This document shows positions 17,305-26,642 of a stretch of DNA of 64,000 nucleotides, piece by piece. Position numbers and translations under genes: made by a program. The notes under the pieces were generated by a model, which searched no databases, had not been told where the DNA came from, and saw only the letters and a list, made by a program, of their open reading frames with translations. Positions within the stretch are counted from its first letter, which is position 1, and every line of letters begins with the position of its first letter. Source of the DNA: an uncultured Saprospiraceae bacterium (GTDB lineage Bacteria; Bacteroidota; Bacteroidia; Chitinophagales; Saprospiraceae); the NCBI GenBank assembly GCA_937926205.1, contig CALEYL010000008.1, forward strand, positions 1 to 64,000. The letters run 5' to 3'.

Positions 17305-18804
17305 ATGGACCAGACATTGAAGCTGTACAACAGCCTGACGCGCGAGAAAGAAATTTTCAAACCCCTGCACGAAGGCCGCATTGGCATGTATGTGTGCGGG
17401 CCTACTGTTTACAATGATGTGCACCTCGGCAACTGCCGCACCTTCATCAGTTTCGACATCATTTACCGGTACCTGACCTTCCTCGGTTACAAAGTGCGCT
17501 ACGTGCGCAACATCACCGATGTGGGGCACCTGCTGGACGATGGGGAAGACCGCATTCTGAAAGGCGCCCGCCTCGAGCAGGTAGAGCCAATGGAAATCGT
17601 TCAGAAATACACGAACGGATTCCACCACATGATGCGCATTTTCAACAACTTGTCGCCCAGCATCGAGCCGCGCGCTACGGGTCATATTCCGGAGCAGATC
17701 GAAATGGTGCAGGCCATCATGGACAACGGTTATGGCTACGAACGAAATGGTTCGGTTTATTTTGATACGCTGAAATTCATCAAAGACACGGGCGTTTATG
17801 GCCAGATTTCAGGCCGGGTGGTAGACGAGTTGCTCGCTGAAACAAGGGAAAATCTTAAAAACCAGGACGAAAAAAATCATCCGGCAGATTTTGCCATCTG
17901 GATGAAAGCAGCGCCCGAGCACATCATGCGCTGGAATTCTCCTTGGTCGGAAGGCTTTCCGGGATGGCACTTAGAGTGCTCGGCCATGAGCACAAAATAT
18001 TTGGGCAAAACATTCGACATCCACGGCGGCGGCAACGACCTCAAGTTTCCGCACCACGAAAACGAAGTGGCTCAAAATTTCGGCGCTTGCGGTTGTGCGC
18101 CTGCCCGCTACTGGTTGCACACCAACATGCTGCTGTTGAACGGCAAAAAAATGTCGAAAAGCGATGGCAATACCATCTCGCCGGAAGAGTTGTTTACCGG
18201 CAACAGCGTGCACGTTTCCAAAGGTTACAGCCCGATGGTGTTGCGCTTCTTTATGCTCCAGACCCACTACCGCAGTACGCTGGATGTAACCGATGAAGCC
18301 CTCCAGGCATCCGAAAAAGGCTACCTTCGCTTGCTGGAAGCAACCCGGCTTGTGCAGACCATGCAGCATCCGGGTAATGGACAGGCAACTGCCCTTGATG
18401 CGGAAATCAACCAGCTGATGGATGAGGTAAATCTGGAAATGAGCGACGATTTCAATACGCCAAAATCGCTGGCCAAACTGTTTGAACTGGTCACCAAAGT
18501 AAACAGCTTTAAAGGCGGGCAGTTGTCTCTGGCAGATATTCGTGCGGAAAGCCTGGAACGACTGAAACAGGTTTTCAACTTATTTGTATTTGAGGTGTTT
18601 GGTTTGTTAGATGAATCTCAACAAGCCGGAGGAAGCGACGGCCAGTCTCTGGAAGGGTTGATGCAACTCATTATTGAAATCAGACAGGAGGCCCGCGCCA
18701 GAAAAGACTGGGGCACCTCTGATAAAATTCGCGATGCACTGGCCAATTTGCAGCTTCAATTGAAGGATGGCAAAGAGGGCACAACCTGGGGAAAACTCAG
18801 TTGA
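17305..18804 (+). CDS. cysS: Cysteine--tRNA ligase
   Basis: 499 residues, class I synthetase charging tRNA-Cys. The HIGH-type signature is HLGN at 40-43, the zinc site includes the cysteine in YVCGPTVYN and the later GWHLECSAMS and HHENEVAQ words, and KMSKS is at 282-286. The DALR-type and C-terminal helical regions are complete. Length is normal for the family. It follows the EEP gene by 164 bp with its own likely promoter. Confidence 0.97.
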   Translation: MDQTLKLYNSLTREKEIFKPLHEGRIGMYVCGPTVYNDVHLGNCRTFISFDIIYRYLTFLGYKVRYVRNITDVGHLLDDGEDRILKGARLEQVEPMEIVQKYTNGFHHMMRIFNNLSPSIEPRATGHIPEQIEMVQAIMDNGYGYERNGSVYFDTLKFIKDTGVYGQISGRVVDELLAETRENLKNQDEKNHPADFAIWMKAAPEHIMRWNSPWSEGFPGWHLECSAMSTKYLGKTFDIHGGGNDLKFPHHENEVAQNFGACGCAPARYWLHTNMLLLNGKKMSKSDGNTISPEELFTGNSVHVSKGYSPMVLRFFMLQTHYRSTLDVTDEALQASEKGYLRLLEATRLVQTMQHPGNGQATALDAEINQLMDEVNLEMSDDFNTPKSLAKLFELVTKVNSFKGGQLSLADIRAESLERLKQVFNLFVFEVFGLLDESQQAGGSDGQSLEGLMQLIIEIRQEARARKDWGTSDKIRDALANLQLQLKDGKEGTTWGKLS

Positions 18805-18980
18805 ATGTGTGATTGCCGCGTGTATGCTAAATAGTTTTTCTGCTGTATGTTTTCATTTTTAATGTAGCAGAAGCTCAAACTTTTGAAAATAAGGGGATTA
18901 CGATTAAACACGCTTATTTTTTTCCGGGTGGAGAAAAAATGTGTTTTTGTGATTTTTTTTTGCAGAATATTGATTTTTTT

Positions 18981-19012
18981 TTTGCAGAATATTTGAGAAG
19001 GTGCTATATTTG
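18981..19012 (+). promoter_or_regulatory. Strong Bacteroidota-type promoter in the cysS downstream gap
   Basis: TTTG at 18981-18984 and TATATTTG at 19005-19012 are separated by 20 bases, an ideal fit to TTTG-N17-23-TAnnTTTG. It is preceded by a duplicated T-run word ending TTTTTGCAGAATAT (near 18953-18970 and 18974-18991). There is no protein-coding start downstream on this strand before the hairpin at 19144-19174. Confidence 0.7.
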
Positions 19013-19019
19013 CATTACC

Positions 19020-19174
19020 AACGGTACAGGTGCTATTTTAAAACTTAAAAAGTTATATTTGCCGAACAAGTTGGTCACTCAAAATAAAAGTGCGTTTTTT
19101 CGCAATAAAGAAGTTTTCATTTGGTTTTTTGGGGTTATATTAGAGGCGGTCACCACAAATGATCGCCTTTTTTT
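19020..19174 (+). ncRNA. Candidate small RNA with own promoter and terminator
   Basis: A consensus promoter (18981-19012) predicts a start near 19020, and an intrinsic terminator ends near 19174, giving a transcript of about 155 nt. No ATG occurs on this strand between the predicted start and the terminator hairpin, so it is not a small protein with an ATG. A short hairpin GCGTTTTTTCGC lies near 19092. A second TATATTTG box at 19054-19061 could give a shorter form. It does not match an RNA family that I can name. The stretch 18805-19210 otherwise holds no gene. Confidence 0.45.
19144..19174 (+). terminator. Intrinsic terminator of the candidate small RNA
   Basis: AGGCGGTCA (19144-19152) pairs with TGATCGCCT (19160-19168) with one G-U pair, followed by a T7 run. 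The T-run is on the plus strand only, so it serves rightward transcription, 340 bp past the cysS stop. Confidence 0.75.
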
Positions 19175-19210
19175 CTCCCCTGAAATGATGAAAAAAAATC
19201 CCCCCCTTGC

Positions 19211-20188
19211 TTACAAATCTCTGTCAAGGAGATATTCCGCCAATTCGTAAAGACTAGATTTTCTGCCTTCAATCGCATCAACCTGACTCAGGTGACCGAG
19301 TGCTTTTTCGTGGTAGAGGTTTCTTTCGTTTTTGGCAAGAACGGGTATATTCAGTTGACGTAATATTTCCGAAACCTCACTTATCTTGCGCTGTTCGTCT
19401 TCTGTAGAAGAATTCATATGGCGGGTAAGTTCGGCTTTGGCGATTGGGTCAGCCAATTCCAGTGCCTTTAAAATCAGAAAGGTTTTTTTATTCTGTACGA
19501 TGTCGCCGCCTGCTTTTTTCCCAAATTTCCCGGCGTCCCCAAAAGTATCTAATAAGTCATCCTGCAATTGAAAAGCAATGCCAATGTTGCGGCCAAACTC
19601 ATAGAGGTGGCGCCTGTCAGAATCGGAAGCGCCGGCTGTCATAGCGCCCATTTCAAGACTACAGGCCAGCAATACGGCTGTTTTGTATTCGATCATGCGC
19701 AGATAATCCGGGATGCTTACCTGGCTCATGCGCTCAAAATCAATATCCCACTGTTGTCCTTCGCAGACCTGAACGGCACAGTGGTTGAAAGATTTGAGCA
19801 ATTCCATACTGAGCGGTGCATCTCCTGCCGTAAGCAGGTATTGTTGCGCTTTGATGAGCATGACATCTCCGGAAAGAATGCCTGCGTTCATCCCAAAATA
19901 CTGATGAACGGTAGGTTTCCCGCGCCTTAGCGGCGCTTCGTCCATGATGTCGTCATGAATGAGACTGAAATTATGAAAAAGCTCAACGGCCATGGCCACT
20001 GGTAGTGCCCGTTGAAAATTGTCGGCAAAAACATGATACCCCATCAATGCCAGAAGCGGGCGTAACCTTTTACCGCCTAATTGCAGGATGTAATTAACCG
20101 GTTCATAAAGACTTTGCGGCTCTTGCTTGAAATGCTCTTGTTCGAGATAGCTTTCAAAAGCGGACTTGTAGGTTTCAACAGATTGCAT
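19211..20188 (-). CDS. Polyprenyl (isoprenyl) diphosphate synthase
   Basis: 325 residues, all-helical trans-isoprenyl diphosphate synthase. The first aspartate-rich motif is D79-D80-I-M-D83 within HDDIMDEAPLRRG and the second is D210-D211-L-L-D214 within FQLQDDLLDTFGD. The GGKRLRP word at 38-44 binds the allylic diphosphate. Which chain length it makes (C15, C20 or longer) cannot be told with confidence. It is transcribed toward the candidate sRNA and away from the following response-regulator gene, with 81 bp between the divergent starts. Confidence 0.94.
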   Translation of the reverse strand: MQSVETYKSAFESYLEQEHFKQEPQSLYEPVNYILQLGGKRLRPLLALMGYHVFADNFQRALPVAMAVELFHNFSLIHDDIMDEAPLRRGKPTVHQYFGMNAGILSGDVMLIKAQQYLLTAGDAPLSMELLKSFNHCAVQVCEGQQWDIDFERMSQVSIPDYLRMIEYKTAVLLACSLEMGAMTAGASDSDRRHLYEFGRNIGIAFQLQDDLLDTFGDAGKFGKKAGGDIVQNKKTFLILKALELADPIAKAELTRHMNSSTEDEQRKISEVSEILRQLNIPVLAKNERNLYHEKALGHLSQVDAIEGRKSSLYELAEYLLDRDL

Positions 20189-20269
20189 GCGCTATGGTAA
20201 ATTTAACCGGACAAAGATACCTTTGGATTTTGAGTACAACATTAATGAGACAAATTTTACTACTCAGTT

Positions 20270-22198
20270 ATGCATTTTCTCAACATTCTGATCATCGAAA
20301 GTAATCTTTCCGATGTCAATAAGATTAAAGAATTATTGGATTCGGTTGCTTTTCGGTGTAAAATCAACCACAATACGACCTGGAAAGCGGCTCTGGAAAC
20401 CTTAAAAGACGAACCAACTGACCTCATACTGCTTGACCTTTCTTTATTCGGTGCAGCACAAAAGGTCACCTTCAGCGGTTTTCTCGAGTTAGCCCCGAAA
20501 ATCCCCATAATTGCCCTGGCCAATTCGCAAAGCGAAGCTATGGGACTTCAGGCGGTTAAAGTAGGCGCTCAGGATTACCTGATCAAAGGCGAATTTGACG
20601 GAAAACAACTGGCCCGGATCATTAAATCGGCCTCCGAAAGATTTCAGCAGCAATCCGTTCTGAAAAAGAAAACAGAAGAGTTATCGCTTAAAGATAAGCG
20701 GATGCGCGAAGTTCAGGAGATCGCCAAGATCGCAACCTGGGACATGGATCTGGTTTCCACCAACATGGCCTGGACAAAAGAAATGTTTGAAATTTTTGAG
20801 ATCGAACCGGGTACCTTTTCTCCGAGCCTGCGCGATTACAAGGATTACGTTTATCCCGAAGATCGGGAAATCGTTGCCAATTTTTTTGAGGAAGCGACAA
20901 AAACGGGAAAACCGGCAAAAGCCGAGCACCGCATCATCATACGAAACAGTATTAAACACGTGCTGGTTCAGGCCCGGGTTAACTATGAAGAACGGTCGAA
21001 CAGAATCATGTTGATTGGAACCGTACAGGACATTACGGAACAAAGGGAAGCCGCAAACAATAAAAAGCAGGGGCGCCAGAAATCGCCCGCCATCAAAGAA
21101 GAAGCGCTTTCTGAACTCAGTTTCAGCGTTAGAACCCCCCTGTCTTCTGCCATGAACCTGTTGTATTTGCTGGAACAAACCAAACTCAATTCACAACAAA
21201 AAGATTTCGTAAGCGGGTTGCAAACTTCTTTTGACGACCTCTACCTGGTTATGAACAACCTGCTCAATTACATTCTTTTGCTAACCGAAAGCGCCCGGAG
21301 CCATGAAGAAGAAGTAAGGATGTCGACAATGCTGGGATCTCTGCAAACGGTTCTGTTGTTAAAAGCCAGAAAAGAAAACATCGAATTGAACTTCAAAGAG
21401 GAAACAGCATTGCCCAAAACCATTGTCTGCGATGTCGAAAAAGTGACCCAGGCCATCCACAATGCAGTCATCCTTGCTCTTCGGAATAGCTTTCCCAAAA
21501 GCCCGATTGACGTCGTCCTGAACAAAAAAATACACGGAAAAGGCCAGATCAGCCTGTTAGTGGACGTTCGTTATGCCGGAAAAGAGCTCAATACAGCATT
21601 ATTCCCTCAAATTAAAGACGCCAGGGAAAACTGGCAAAGCATGCTTTTTCTCAGCGACAACAATCAAAATGAAGAATACGACCAACTCTGTCTCTTCATT
21701 TTATTTAAAATTATGGACCTGCTCGGTGGCAAGGCGGAAATTCAAAATAACCAGATGCGCCGCAACTCCATCTTCCTGGAGCTGCCTTTTTCTTCTGCAG
21801 GTTTTCACAAACCGGAGAAAAAAAACAAACCGACTTCGCCCATCAATATTTTATTGGTGGAAGACCATGTCCTGAACCAGATTGCAACGCGCCATGTACT
21901 CACGTCCTGGTCTGAAATGGTCTCGGTTGAAGTGGCTTCCAATGGCGCCGAAGGCATCGAAAAATGTACCGGGAACCGATACGACGTAGTCATCATGGAT
22001 ATAGAAATGCCTGTAATGAATGGCATTGAAGCAGCTACCAAAATCCGCGGTCAAAGCAACATACCCATCATTGCCCTAACCGCCAATGCATCAAAACAGG
22101 AAGAGGATCGCTGTCTGCACAGCGGCATGAACGGCTATCTGAGTAAGCCCATCAAACCCGAAGAGCTACAGATGCAGATCTTAAAGGTCTTGAGTTAA
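20270..22198 (+). CDS. REC-PAS-degenerate histidine kinase-REC protein
   Basis: 642 residues in four parts. REC1 (1-120) has phospho-acceptor D56 and K106, though its acidic pocket reads IIES rather than the usual DD. PAS/PAC (150-258) ends GTVQDITEQ. The dimerisation-like helix (275-340) reads SFSVRTPL where kinases have SHEIRTPL, so the acceptor histidine is F285. The ATPase-like region (350-508) lacks clear N, G1 and G2 boxes. REC2 (524-642) is canonical with ILLVEDH, D577 and K626. I infer a scaffold or phosphate sink rather than an active kinase. Its partner is not adjacent: flanking genes are unrelated. Confidence 0.88.
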   Translation: MHFLNILIIESNLSDVNKIKELLDSVAFRCKINHNTTWKAALETLKDEPTDLILLDLSLFGAAQKVTFSGFLELAPKIPIIALANSQSEAMGLQAVKVGAQDYLIKGEFDGKQLARIIKSASERFQQQSVLKKKTEELSLKDKRMREVQEIAKIATWDMDLVSTNMAWTKEMFEIFEIEPGTFSPSLRDYKDYVYPEDREIVANFFEEATKTGKPAKAEHRIIIRNSIKHVLVQARVNYEERSNRIMLIGTVQDITEQREAANNKKQGRQKSPAIKEEALSELSFSVRTPLSSAMNLLYLLEQTKLNSQQKDFVSGLQTSFDDLYLVMNNLLNYILLLTESARSHEEEVRMSTMLGSLQTVLLLKARKENIELNFKEETALPKTIVCDVEKVTQAIHNAVILALRNSFPKSPIDVVLNKKIHGKGQISLLVDVRYAGKELNTALFPQIKDARENWQSMLFLSDNNQNEEYDQLCLFILFKIMDLLGGKAEIQNNQMRRNSIFLELPFSSAGFHKPEKKNKPTSPINILLVEDHVLNQIATRHVLTSWSEMVSVEVASNGAEGIEKCTGNRYDVVIMDIEMPVMNGIEAATKIRGQSNIPIIALTANASKQEEDRCLHSGMNGYLSKPIKPEELQMQILKVLS

Positions 22199-22236
22199 TG
22201 GATTCCCTTTCAAGAAGGCGGATATCCAAAAGCAAG

Positions 22237-22271
22237 AAGGCTGAACCTGCAATTCCTGCAAGATCAGCCTT
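22237..22271. terminator. Hairpin between convergent genes
   Basis: AAGGCTGA (22237-22244) pairs with TCAGCCTT (22264-22271), loop of 19 bases, followed by CCTGTTTG on the plus strand. It lies 38 bp after the REC-PAS-REC stop and 26 bp before the TonB stop, so it could end either transcript. The T-tail is weak. Confidence 0.5.
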
Positions 22272-22296
22272 CCTGTTTGACAAACCCGGGTAGGTA

Positions 22297-23253
22297 TTAC
22301 TCGAGTTTGAATTTTACCGGCAGGTTAAACTGCACGCGTACCGGACGACCACGCTGTTTACCGGGCGTCCACTTGATGTTTTGTGTATTCATCAGTTCAA
22401 CTACACGCATCGCTTCCTGGCCGCACTGGGCACCAATATCGCGAACGACCTGAGCATCTTTCACTTTGCCGTCTTTTTCAACCACAAATGTGACTACCAC
22501 GGTACCTTCTACGCCGTTTTCACGAGCGATGGCAGGGTATTTGATGTTCTTGTAGATAAACTCAAGCATTTTCTTTTCTGCACACTGCTTTTTCTCCTGC
22601 TCTGTTCCGCTCATGTCTTCGCAGCCAGGAAAGCGTGGCATTTGCTCTACCACTTTAAAGATCTCTGTTTCTTCCTCTTTTGGAGGCGGTGGCGGTGGCG
22701 GTGGCGGTGGCGCCTTTTCTTCAACCGGAGCAGGACGTTCAACCTCAGTTTGTTCGTCAATACTCTGATCCTGGAAAACAGGCGTTTCTTCGGGCACCAA
22801 ATCATCCGGAACAGCCTGAATTACAGGCGGCGGAGGTGGTGGCGGTGGCGGTGGCGGCTCTGCGGTACGAGGTGGTTCGACTTCGATGTCTTCGTCCATT
22901 TCCAGAGCTCCGTCCGGGATCAAGACCTTCTTTTCGTACTGCGTAACCCCAAAAGCCAGAGCGCTTAATCCGATTGCGATGGCCAGGCCAAGGTTGAAAA
23001 AAGTTCCGGAGAGTCGGAAAGAATCCGCTTCCGGGTACTTGCTTCTAACCTCTAAGACGTGGCTGTCGGCATACTTCTGAGCGAGGTTTTCCGGAGACTG
23101 CTTGGCAAAGTAGCTTTTCATGGCGATAATGACGCCAATGACAGCAACGATAAGCAGCAGGGCAACCACAGCAAATTCAGAACCGGTAGGACCATTTAAA
23201 ATGCTCCCCAGTAATGTAACTTGCCCACTCGATAGGAGAATGTCCGGGCTCAT
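22297..23253 (-). CDS. Energy transducer TonB with two polyproline runs
   Basis: 318 residues from the ATG at 23253; the frame stays open to a TTG at 23298 but that would add 15 residues ahead of the natural start. Hydrophobic helices at about 22-45 and 86-106 suggest two membrane spans. An acidic/proline linker follows with 11 consecutive prolines near 130-140 and 10 near 185-195. The C-terminal TonB domain (about 225-318) has YPAIARENGVEGTVVVTFVV and ends in VQFNLPVKFKLE. It would transmit proton-motive force to outer-membrane receptors such as the one at 1364-3808. ExbB/ExbD are not in the window. Confidence 0.92.
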   Translation of the reverse strand: MSPDILLSSGQVTLLGSILNGPTGSEFAVVALLLIVAVIGVIIAMKSYFAKQSPENLAQKYADSHVLEVRSKYPEADSFRLSGTFFNLGLAIAIGLSALAFGVTQYEKKVLIPDGALEMDEDIEVEPPRTAEPPPPPPPPPPPVIQAVPDDLVPEETPVFQDQSIDEQTEVERPAPVEEKAPPPPPPPPPPKEEETEIFKVVEQMPRFPGCEDMSGTEQEKKQCAEKKMLEFIYKNIKYPAIARENGVEGTVVVTFVVEKDGKVKDAQVVRDIGAQCGQEAMRVVELMNTQNIKWTPGKQRGRPVRVQFNLPVKFKLE

Positions 23254-23415
23254 ACTGACAAGGGTTTGAAAGTGAAAAATTCTGATATTCTTATGCAACG
23301 GAAGATATAATTTCCGGATTTAACCCCGGGATAACTTCCGTCTTTCTTCTTTTCAGATGCAAGATAGCATAACTTTGGTGCATGCAATGCAAAAAAAGTT
23401 ACAATTGGCACACTT

Positions 23416-23808
23416 TTATCCAACCAGGGCCTGGTAAGCCGCTGCATCCATCAAGCCATCCAACTGCCCCGGATCTGACATTTCGATCTTAACAATCCAG
23501 CCTTCTTTATACGGATCGCGGTTCACGAGTGTGGGGTCGTCGCCTTTTGATTCGTCTAACTGGCTATTGAATTCCAGAATGGTGCCGGAAACGGGCATGT
23601 ATAGATCGGAAGTCGTTTTGACGGCCTCTACAGTACCAAAAACAGCGCCCTGTTCCAGGGTTTCGCCTACCGTATCCACTTCAATGTAGACCAATTCGTC
23701 CAATTCGCTTTGCGCAAAATCGGTGATGCCCACATACGCAACGTTTTCCCCTTCCAAACGGAGCCACTCGTGGTCTTCGGTATATTTTAAATTATCTGGA
23801 AATTCCAT
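23416..23808 (-). CDS. gcvH: Glycine cleavage system H protein
   Basis: 130 residues from the ATG at 23808 ([20 protein letters not shown]); an open frame extends 55 codons further but those residues look like untranslated leader. The lipoyl-accepting lysine is K64 in [11 protein letters not shown], and the [10 protein letters not shown] segment completes the lipoyl fold. The protein shuttles the aminomethyl group between the P and T enzymes and may also carry lipoate to other enzymes. The P, T and L genes are not nearby. Sits upstream of tonB with 162 bp between, same strand. Confidence 0.96.
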   Translation of the reverse strand: MEFPDNLKYTEDHEWLRLEGENVAYVGITDFAQSELDELVYIEVDTVGETLEQGAVFGTVEAVKTTSDLYMPVSGTILEFNSQLDESKGDDPTLVNRDPYKEGWIVKIEMSDPGQLDGLMDAAAYQALVG

Positions 23809-24000
23809 AATGATATAGCATATAATGGTTAGAGACCTGAAATAAAACCGCCTTCCTTTGGGCGCGCTCAAAAATAGAGGGATTTTTCTAAACTGGTATA
23901 CCTTCGCAAAAAAAATTGCAAAAAGGAATCCGGCCTTCTTTTTTGACAAAGTTTTTTTCAATGCGCAAATCACCTATTTTTAACGCTTAGAATCAAACAC

Positions 24001-25497
24001 ATGGGATTTCGTTCTTTCGTCATCAGCCCTCTGGCACGTCGTGCCGCACGCCACATTGCCCACTGGTCTTCAGAGACCGTTGCCGCACAGGAAAGCGTTT
24101 TCCGGCAATTGCTGGAAAAAGGCCGGCATACTGCTTTTGGTAAGGCGCATGATTTTGAGCGGATCCGCGATTATGAAGGATTCCGGGAGCGGGTACCAAT
24201 TCGCGACTACGAAGCGCTGCGGCCATGGATCGAACGCATTAAAGCCGGAGAACGCGACGTGCTCTGGCCTGGTCGGCCGGCCTATTTTGCCAAAACATCC
24301 GGAACAACCTCGGGGGTGAAATACATCCCGCTTACCCGCGACAGCCTGCCCAATCATTTCGGTACGGCGCGCAACGCCTTATTTAATTACTACGCCCGCA
24401 CCGGACGCGGCGAATGGCTCGACGGCAAAATGATTTTCCTTTCTGGCAGTCCGGAAATGGAGGACATTGGCGGCATTCCAACCGGCCGCCTCTCGGGTAT
24501 CGTCAACCACCAGGTGCCTTCCTGGCTGCGCAGCAATCAATTGCCGGGCTACCGCACCAATTGCATCGAAGCCTGGGAGGAAAAAGTGGAAAAAATAGTG
24601 GAAGAAACCCTCGGGCAGGACATGCGCCTCATCAGCGGCATTCCGCCCTGGGTACAGATGTATTACGAAAGGTTGCTGGCACGCAGCGGCAAACAATACA
24701 TCAGAGAGCTTTTCCCAAACTACAGCATGTTTGTTTACGGCGGTGTCAATTTTGAACCTTACCGCGCCAAATTAGAGCAATTGGTGGGGCAGCGTATCGA
24801 AAGTCTGGAGACCTATCCCGCATCGGAGGGCTTCATTGCCTTTCAGGACGACCCGAACAATCGTGCCTTGCTGCTGAATGCTTCCTCCGGCATCTTTTTC
24901 GAATTTGTGCCGGCTTCTGAAATTTTTAATGAAAACCCTACCCGCCTTTCGCTGAAAGAGGTGGAACCCGGTATCAACTACGCGCTGCTCATCAACAACA
25001 ACGCCGGGCTTTGGGGCTACAATATTGGCGACACGGTGGAGTTTGTTTCCCTGAATCCCCCCCGGCTCCTGGTTACGGGCAGGGTGAAGCATTTTATTTC
25101 CGCTTTTGGCGAACACGTCATCGGCAAAGAGGTGGAAGAAGCCCTGCTGCAGGCAGCGCAGACACACGGCGTTCGGGTGGTGGAGTTTACCGTGGCGCCG
25201 CAAATTGCCCCGCCCGAAGGCGGACAACCCTACCACGAGTGGTTCATCGAGTTTGATGAAGCGCCGCAAGACATCGCTGCTTTTTCCGCTGCCCTCGATA
25301 CCGCCATGATACAACAAAACATCTACTACCGCGACCTGATTGAAGGCGGCATTCTCAGGCCTTTGGTGGTGCGCTCCCTGCGTCATGGCGCTTTTCGAGA
25401 TTACATGAAGGCGGAAGGAAAATTAGGTGGACAGAATAAGGTACCAAGGTTGTCGAATGACCGGGGGATTGCGGAGGGATTAACAGGACTTAATTGA
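24001..25497 (+). CDS. GH3-family adenylate-forming enzyme
   Basis: 498 residues of the GH3 auxin-responsive-promoter superfamily, which activate carboxylates as acyl-adenylates and often join them to amino acids. The ATP-binding word FAKTSGTTSGVKYIPLT lies near 97-113 and a second conserved word ETYPASEGF near 270. Bacteroidota commonly carry one such gene of unknown substrate. ATG at 24001. The SGNH hydrolase follows after 22 bp on the same strand, so the two are probably cotranscribed and could act on related acyl substrates (inference). Confidence 0.92.
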   Translation: MGFRSFVISPLARRAARHIAHWSSETVAAQESVFRQLLEKGRHTAFGKAHDFERIRDYEGFRERVPIRDYEALRPWIERIKAGERDVLWPGRPAYFAKTSGTTSGVKYIPLTRDSLPNHFGTARNALFNYYARTGRGEWLDGKMIFLSGSPEMEDIGGIPTGRLSGIVNHQVPSWLRSNQLPGYRTNCIEAWEEKVEKIVEETLGQDMRLISGIPPWVQMYYERLLARSGKQYIRELFPNYSMFVYGGVNFEPYRAKLEQLVGQRIESLETYPASEGFIAFQDDPNNRALLLNASSGIFFEFVPASEIFNENPTRLSLKEVEPGINYALLINNNAGLWGYNIGDTVEFVSLNPPRLLVTGRVKHFISAFGEHVIGKEVEEALLQAAQTHGVRVVEFTVAPQIAPPEGGQPYHEWFIEFDEAPQDIAAFSAALDTAMIQQNIYYRDLIEGGILRPLVVRSLRHGAFRDYMKAEGKLGGQNKVPRLSNDRGIAEGLTGLN

Positions 25498-25519
25498 ATT
25501 ATACAAAGAATAATATCGG

Positions 25520-26320
25520 ATGAAGCGTGCGCTCTTGATTGCAAAATACACCCTCGGCGTCCTCATCGCCCTCCCCCTCTCCCCGCTTCTCTACTTCCAG
25601 GGGCGGCGGGTCATAAGGACCATGCCCAAGCTACCCGAAGCTAGCGGGAACGAAGGCTTCGCGGGTACTTCTGGCAAGCCGCTGCGACTACTCGTCCTTG
25701 GCGAAAGCACCATGGCCGGCGTCGGAGTAGACACTCACGAAATCGGCTTTACCGGGCATTTGGCACGCTTCTTATCAGAGCGCCTTTCCACCGGAGTAGC
25801 CTGGAAAGTATTCGCGGAAAGCGGCCAAACGGCAAAAATGGCACACGAAAGATTAGTTCCACTGATTCAGGAAGAAGCGGCGGACTTAGTGGTTGTCGGG
25901 TTGGGTGCAAACGACGCCTTCACCGTCAACCGCCCGGAACGCTGGGGCAGACAAGTCGGCGCCCTCATCGATGCCTTGCGGGACAAGCTTGGCGACGTGC
26001 CCATTGTTTTCCTGAGTGTGCCGCCCATAAAGGATTTTCCGGCATTTAGCAGACCCCTCCGGTTTATCGTGGGCAACCTGGCGGTGTTGCTGAGCAAAGA
26101 ATTGGAGCGCCGCATTTCCAAACATCCGGGAGTATACCACGCTGCCGATTGCCTCGTCCTGAAAGAATGGTTTAAAATACACGGCGACCACCTGAAGCGG
26201 TCGGATTTTTTCAGTGACGGCGTGCATCCTTCCCAACTGACTTACAGGATCTGGGCGGAAACTACGGGGGAATTTATGCTTGATAATGAGGAAATTAAGG
26301 GTAAGCTTCAAAAAGGTTGA
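25520..26320 (+). CDS. SGNH/GDSL-family hydrolase
   Basis: 266 residues. After an N-terminal hydrophobic segment (4-26) the SGNH blocks appear in order: GES (block I, S63 in LVLGESTMAGVG; Glu replaces the more common Asp), GLGANDAF (block III) and DGVHPSQLTY (block V with the catalytic Asp-His). The family contains esterases, lipases and acyltransferases acting on lipids or glycans. The anchor suggests membrane association. Starts 22 bp after the GH3-like gene. Confidence 0.9.
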   Translation: MKRALLIAKYTLGVLIALPLSPLLYFQGRRVIRTMPKLPEASGNEGFAGTSGKPLRLLVLGESTMAGVGVDTHEIGFTGHLARFLSERLSTGVAWKVFAESGQTAKMAHERLVPLIQEEAADLVVVGLGANDAFTVNRPERWGRQVGALIDALRDKLGDVPIVFLSVPPIKDFPAFSRPLRFIVGNLAVLLSKELERRISKHPGVYHAADCLVLKEWFKIHGDHLKRSDFFSDGVHPSQLTYRIWAETTGEFMLDNEEIKGKLQKG

Positions 26321-26642
26321 ATTTTTTACCACCATTCACAGCAACCGTTATCACAGCATGTCCGGACTTGTCGGGAAAGGTATCATTACTGCGTGGTTAC
26401 AGTTGATAATTGCCCTGCAACAGCCAGGGAGTCGTTCAATATTCCCTGTTATTTAATACAAGCAGTTTATGATTAATGGAATATTAAACAAAAAAATGTT
26501 CATATTTGCAACAACATCATTTCAACAACGTGCATCATTCCCCAATTGACCGATTGTCAGTTTTACCGCAAGGAATAATCTATATTTCTATGTGGCAAAA
26601 AAATATCTTTAGCGCAGCATTTTTTCACGAACCCACACCCCA
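26321..26642. other. Intergenic stretch before the YifB/ComM gene
   Basis: No gene is seen in these 322 bases. The middle is AT-rich with a CATATTTGC word near 26490, one base off a -7 box, which may drive the ATPase gene. A short open frame at 26506 ends inside the next gene in another phase and has no protein-like composition. Confidence 0.6.

Noticed and set aside
18939..19250. 103-codon frame in the cysS downstream gap
   Set aside because: Low-complexity Phe/Lys/Asn sequence that runs across the promoter and terminator and into the 3' end of the synthase gene.
23298..23298. TTG start of TonB at 23298
   Set aside because: The ATG at 23253 gives the natural N-terminus; the extra residues are not hydrophobic or conserved.
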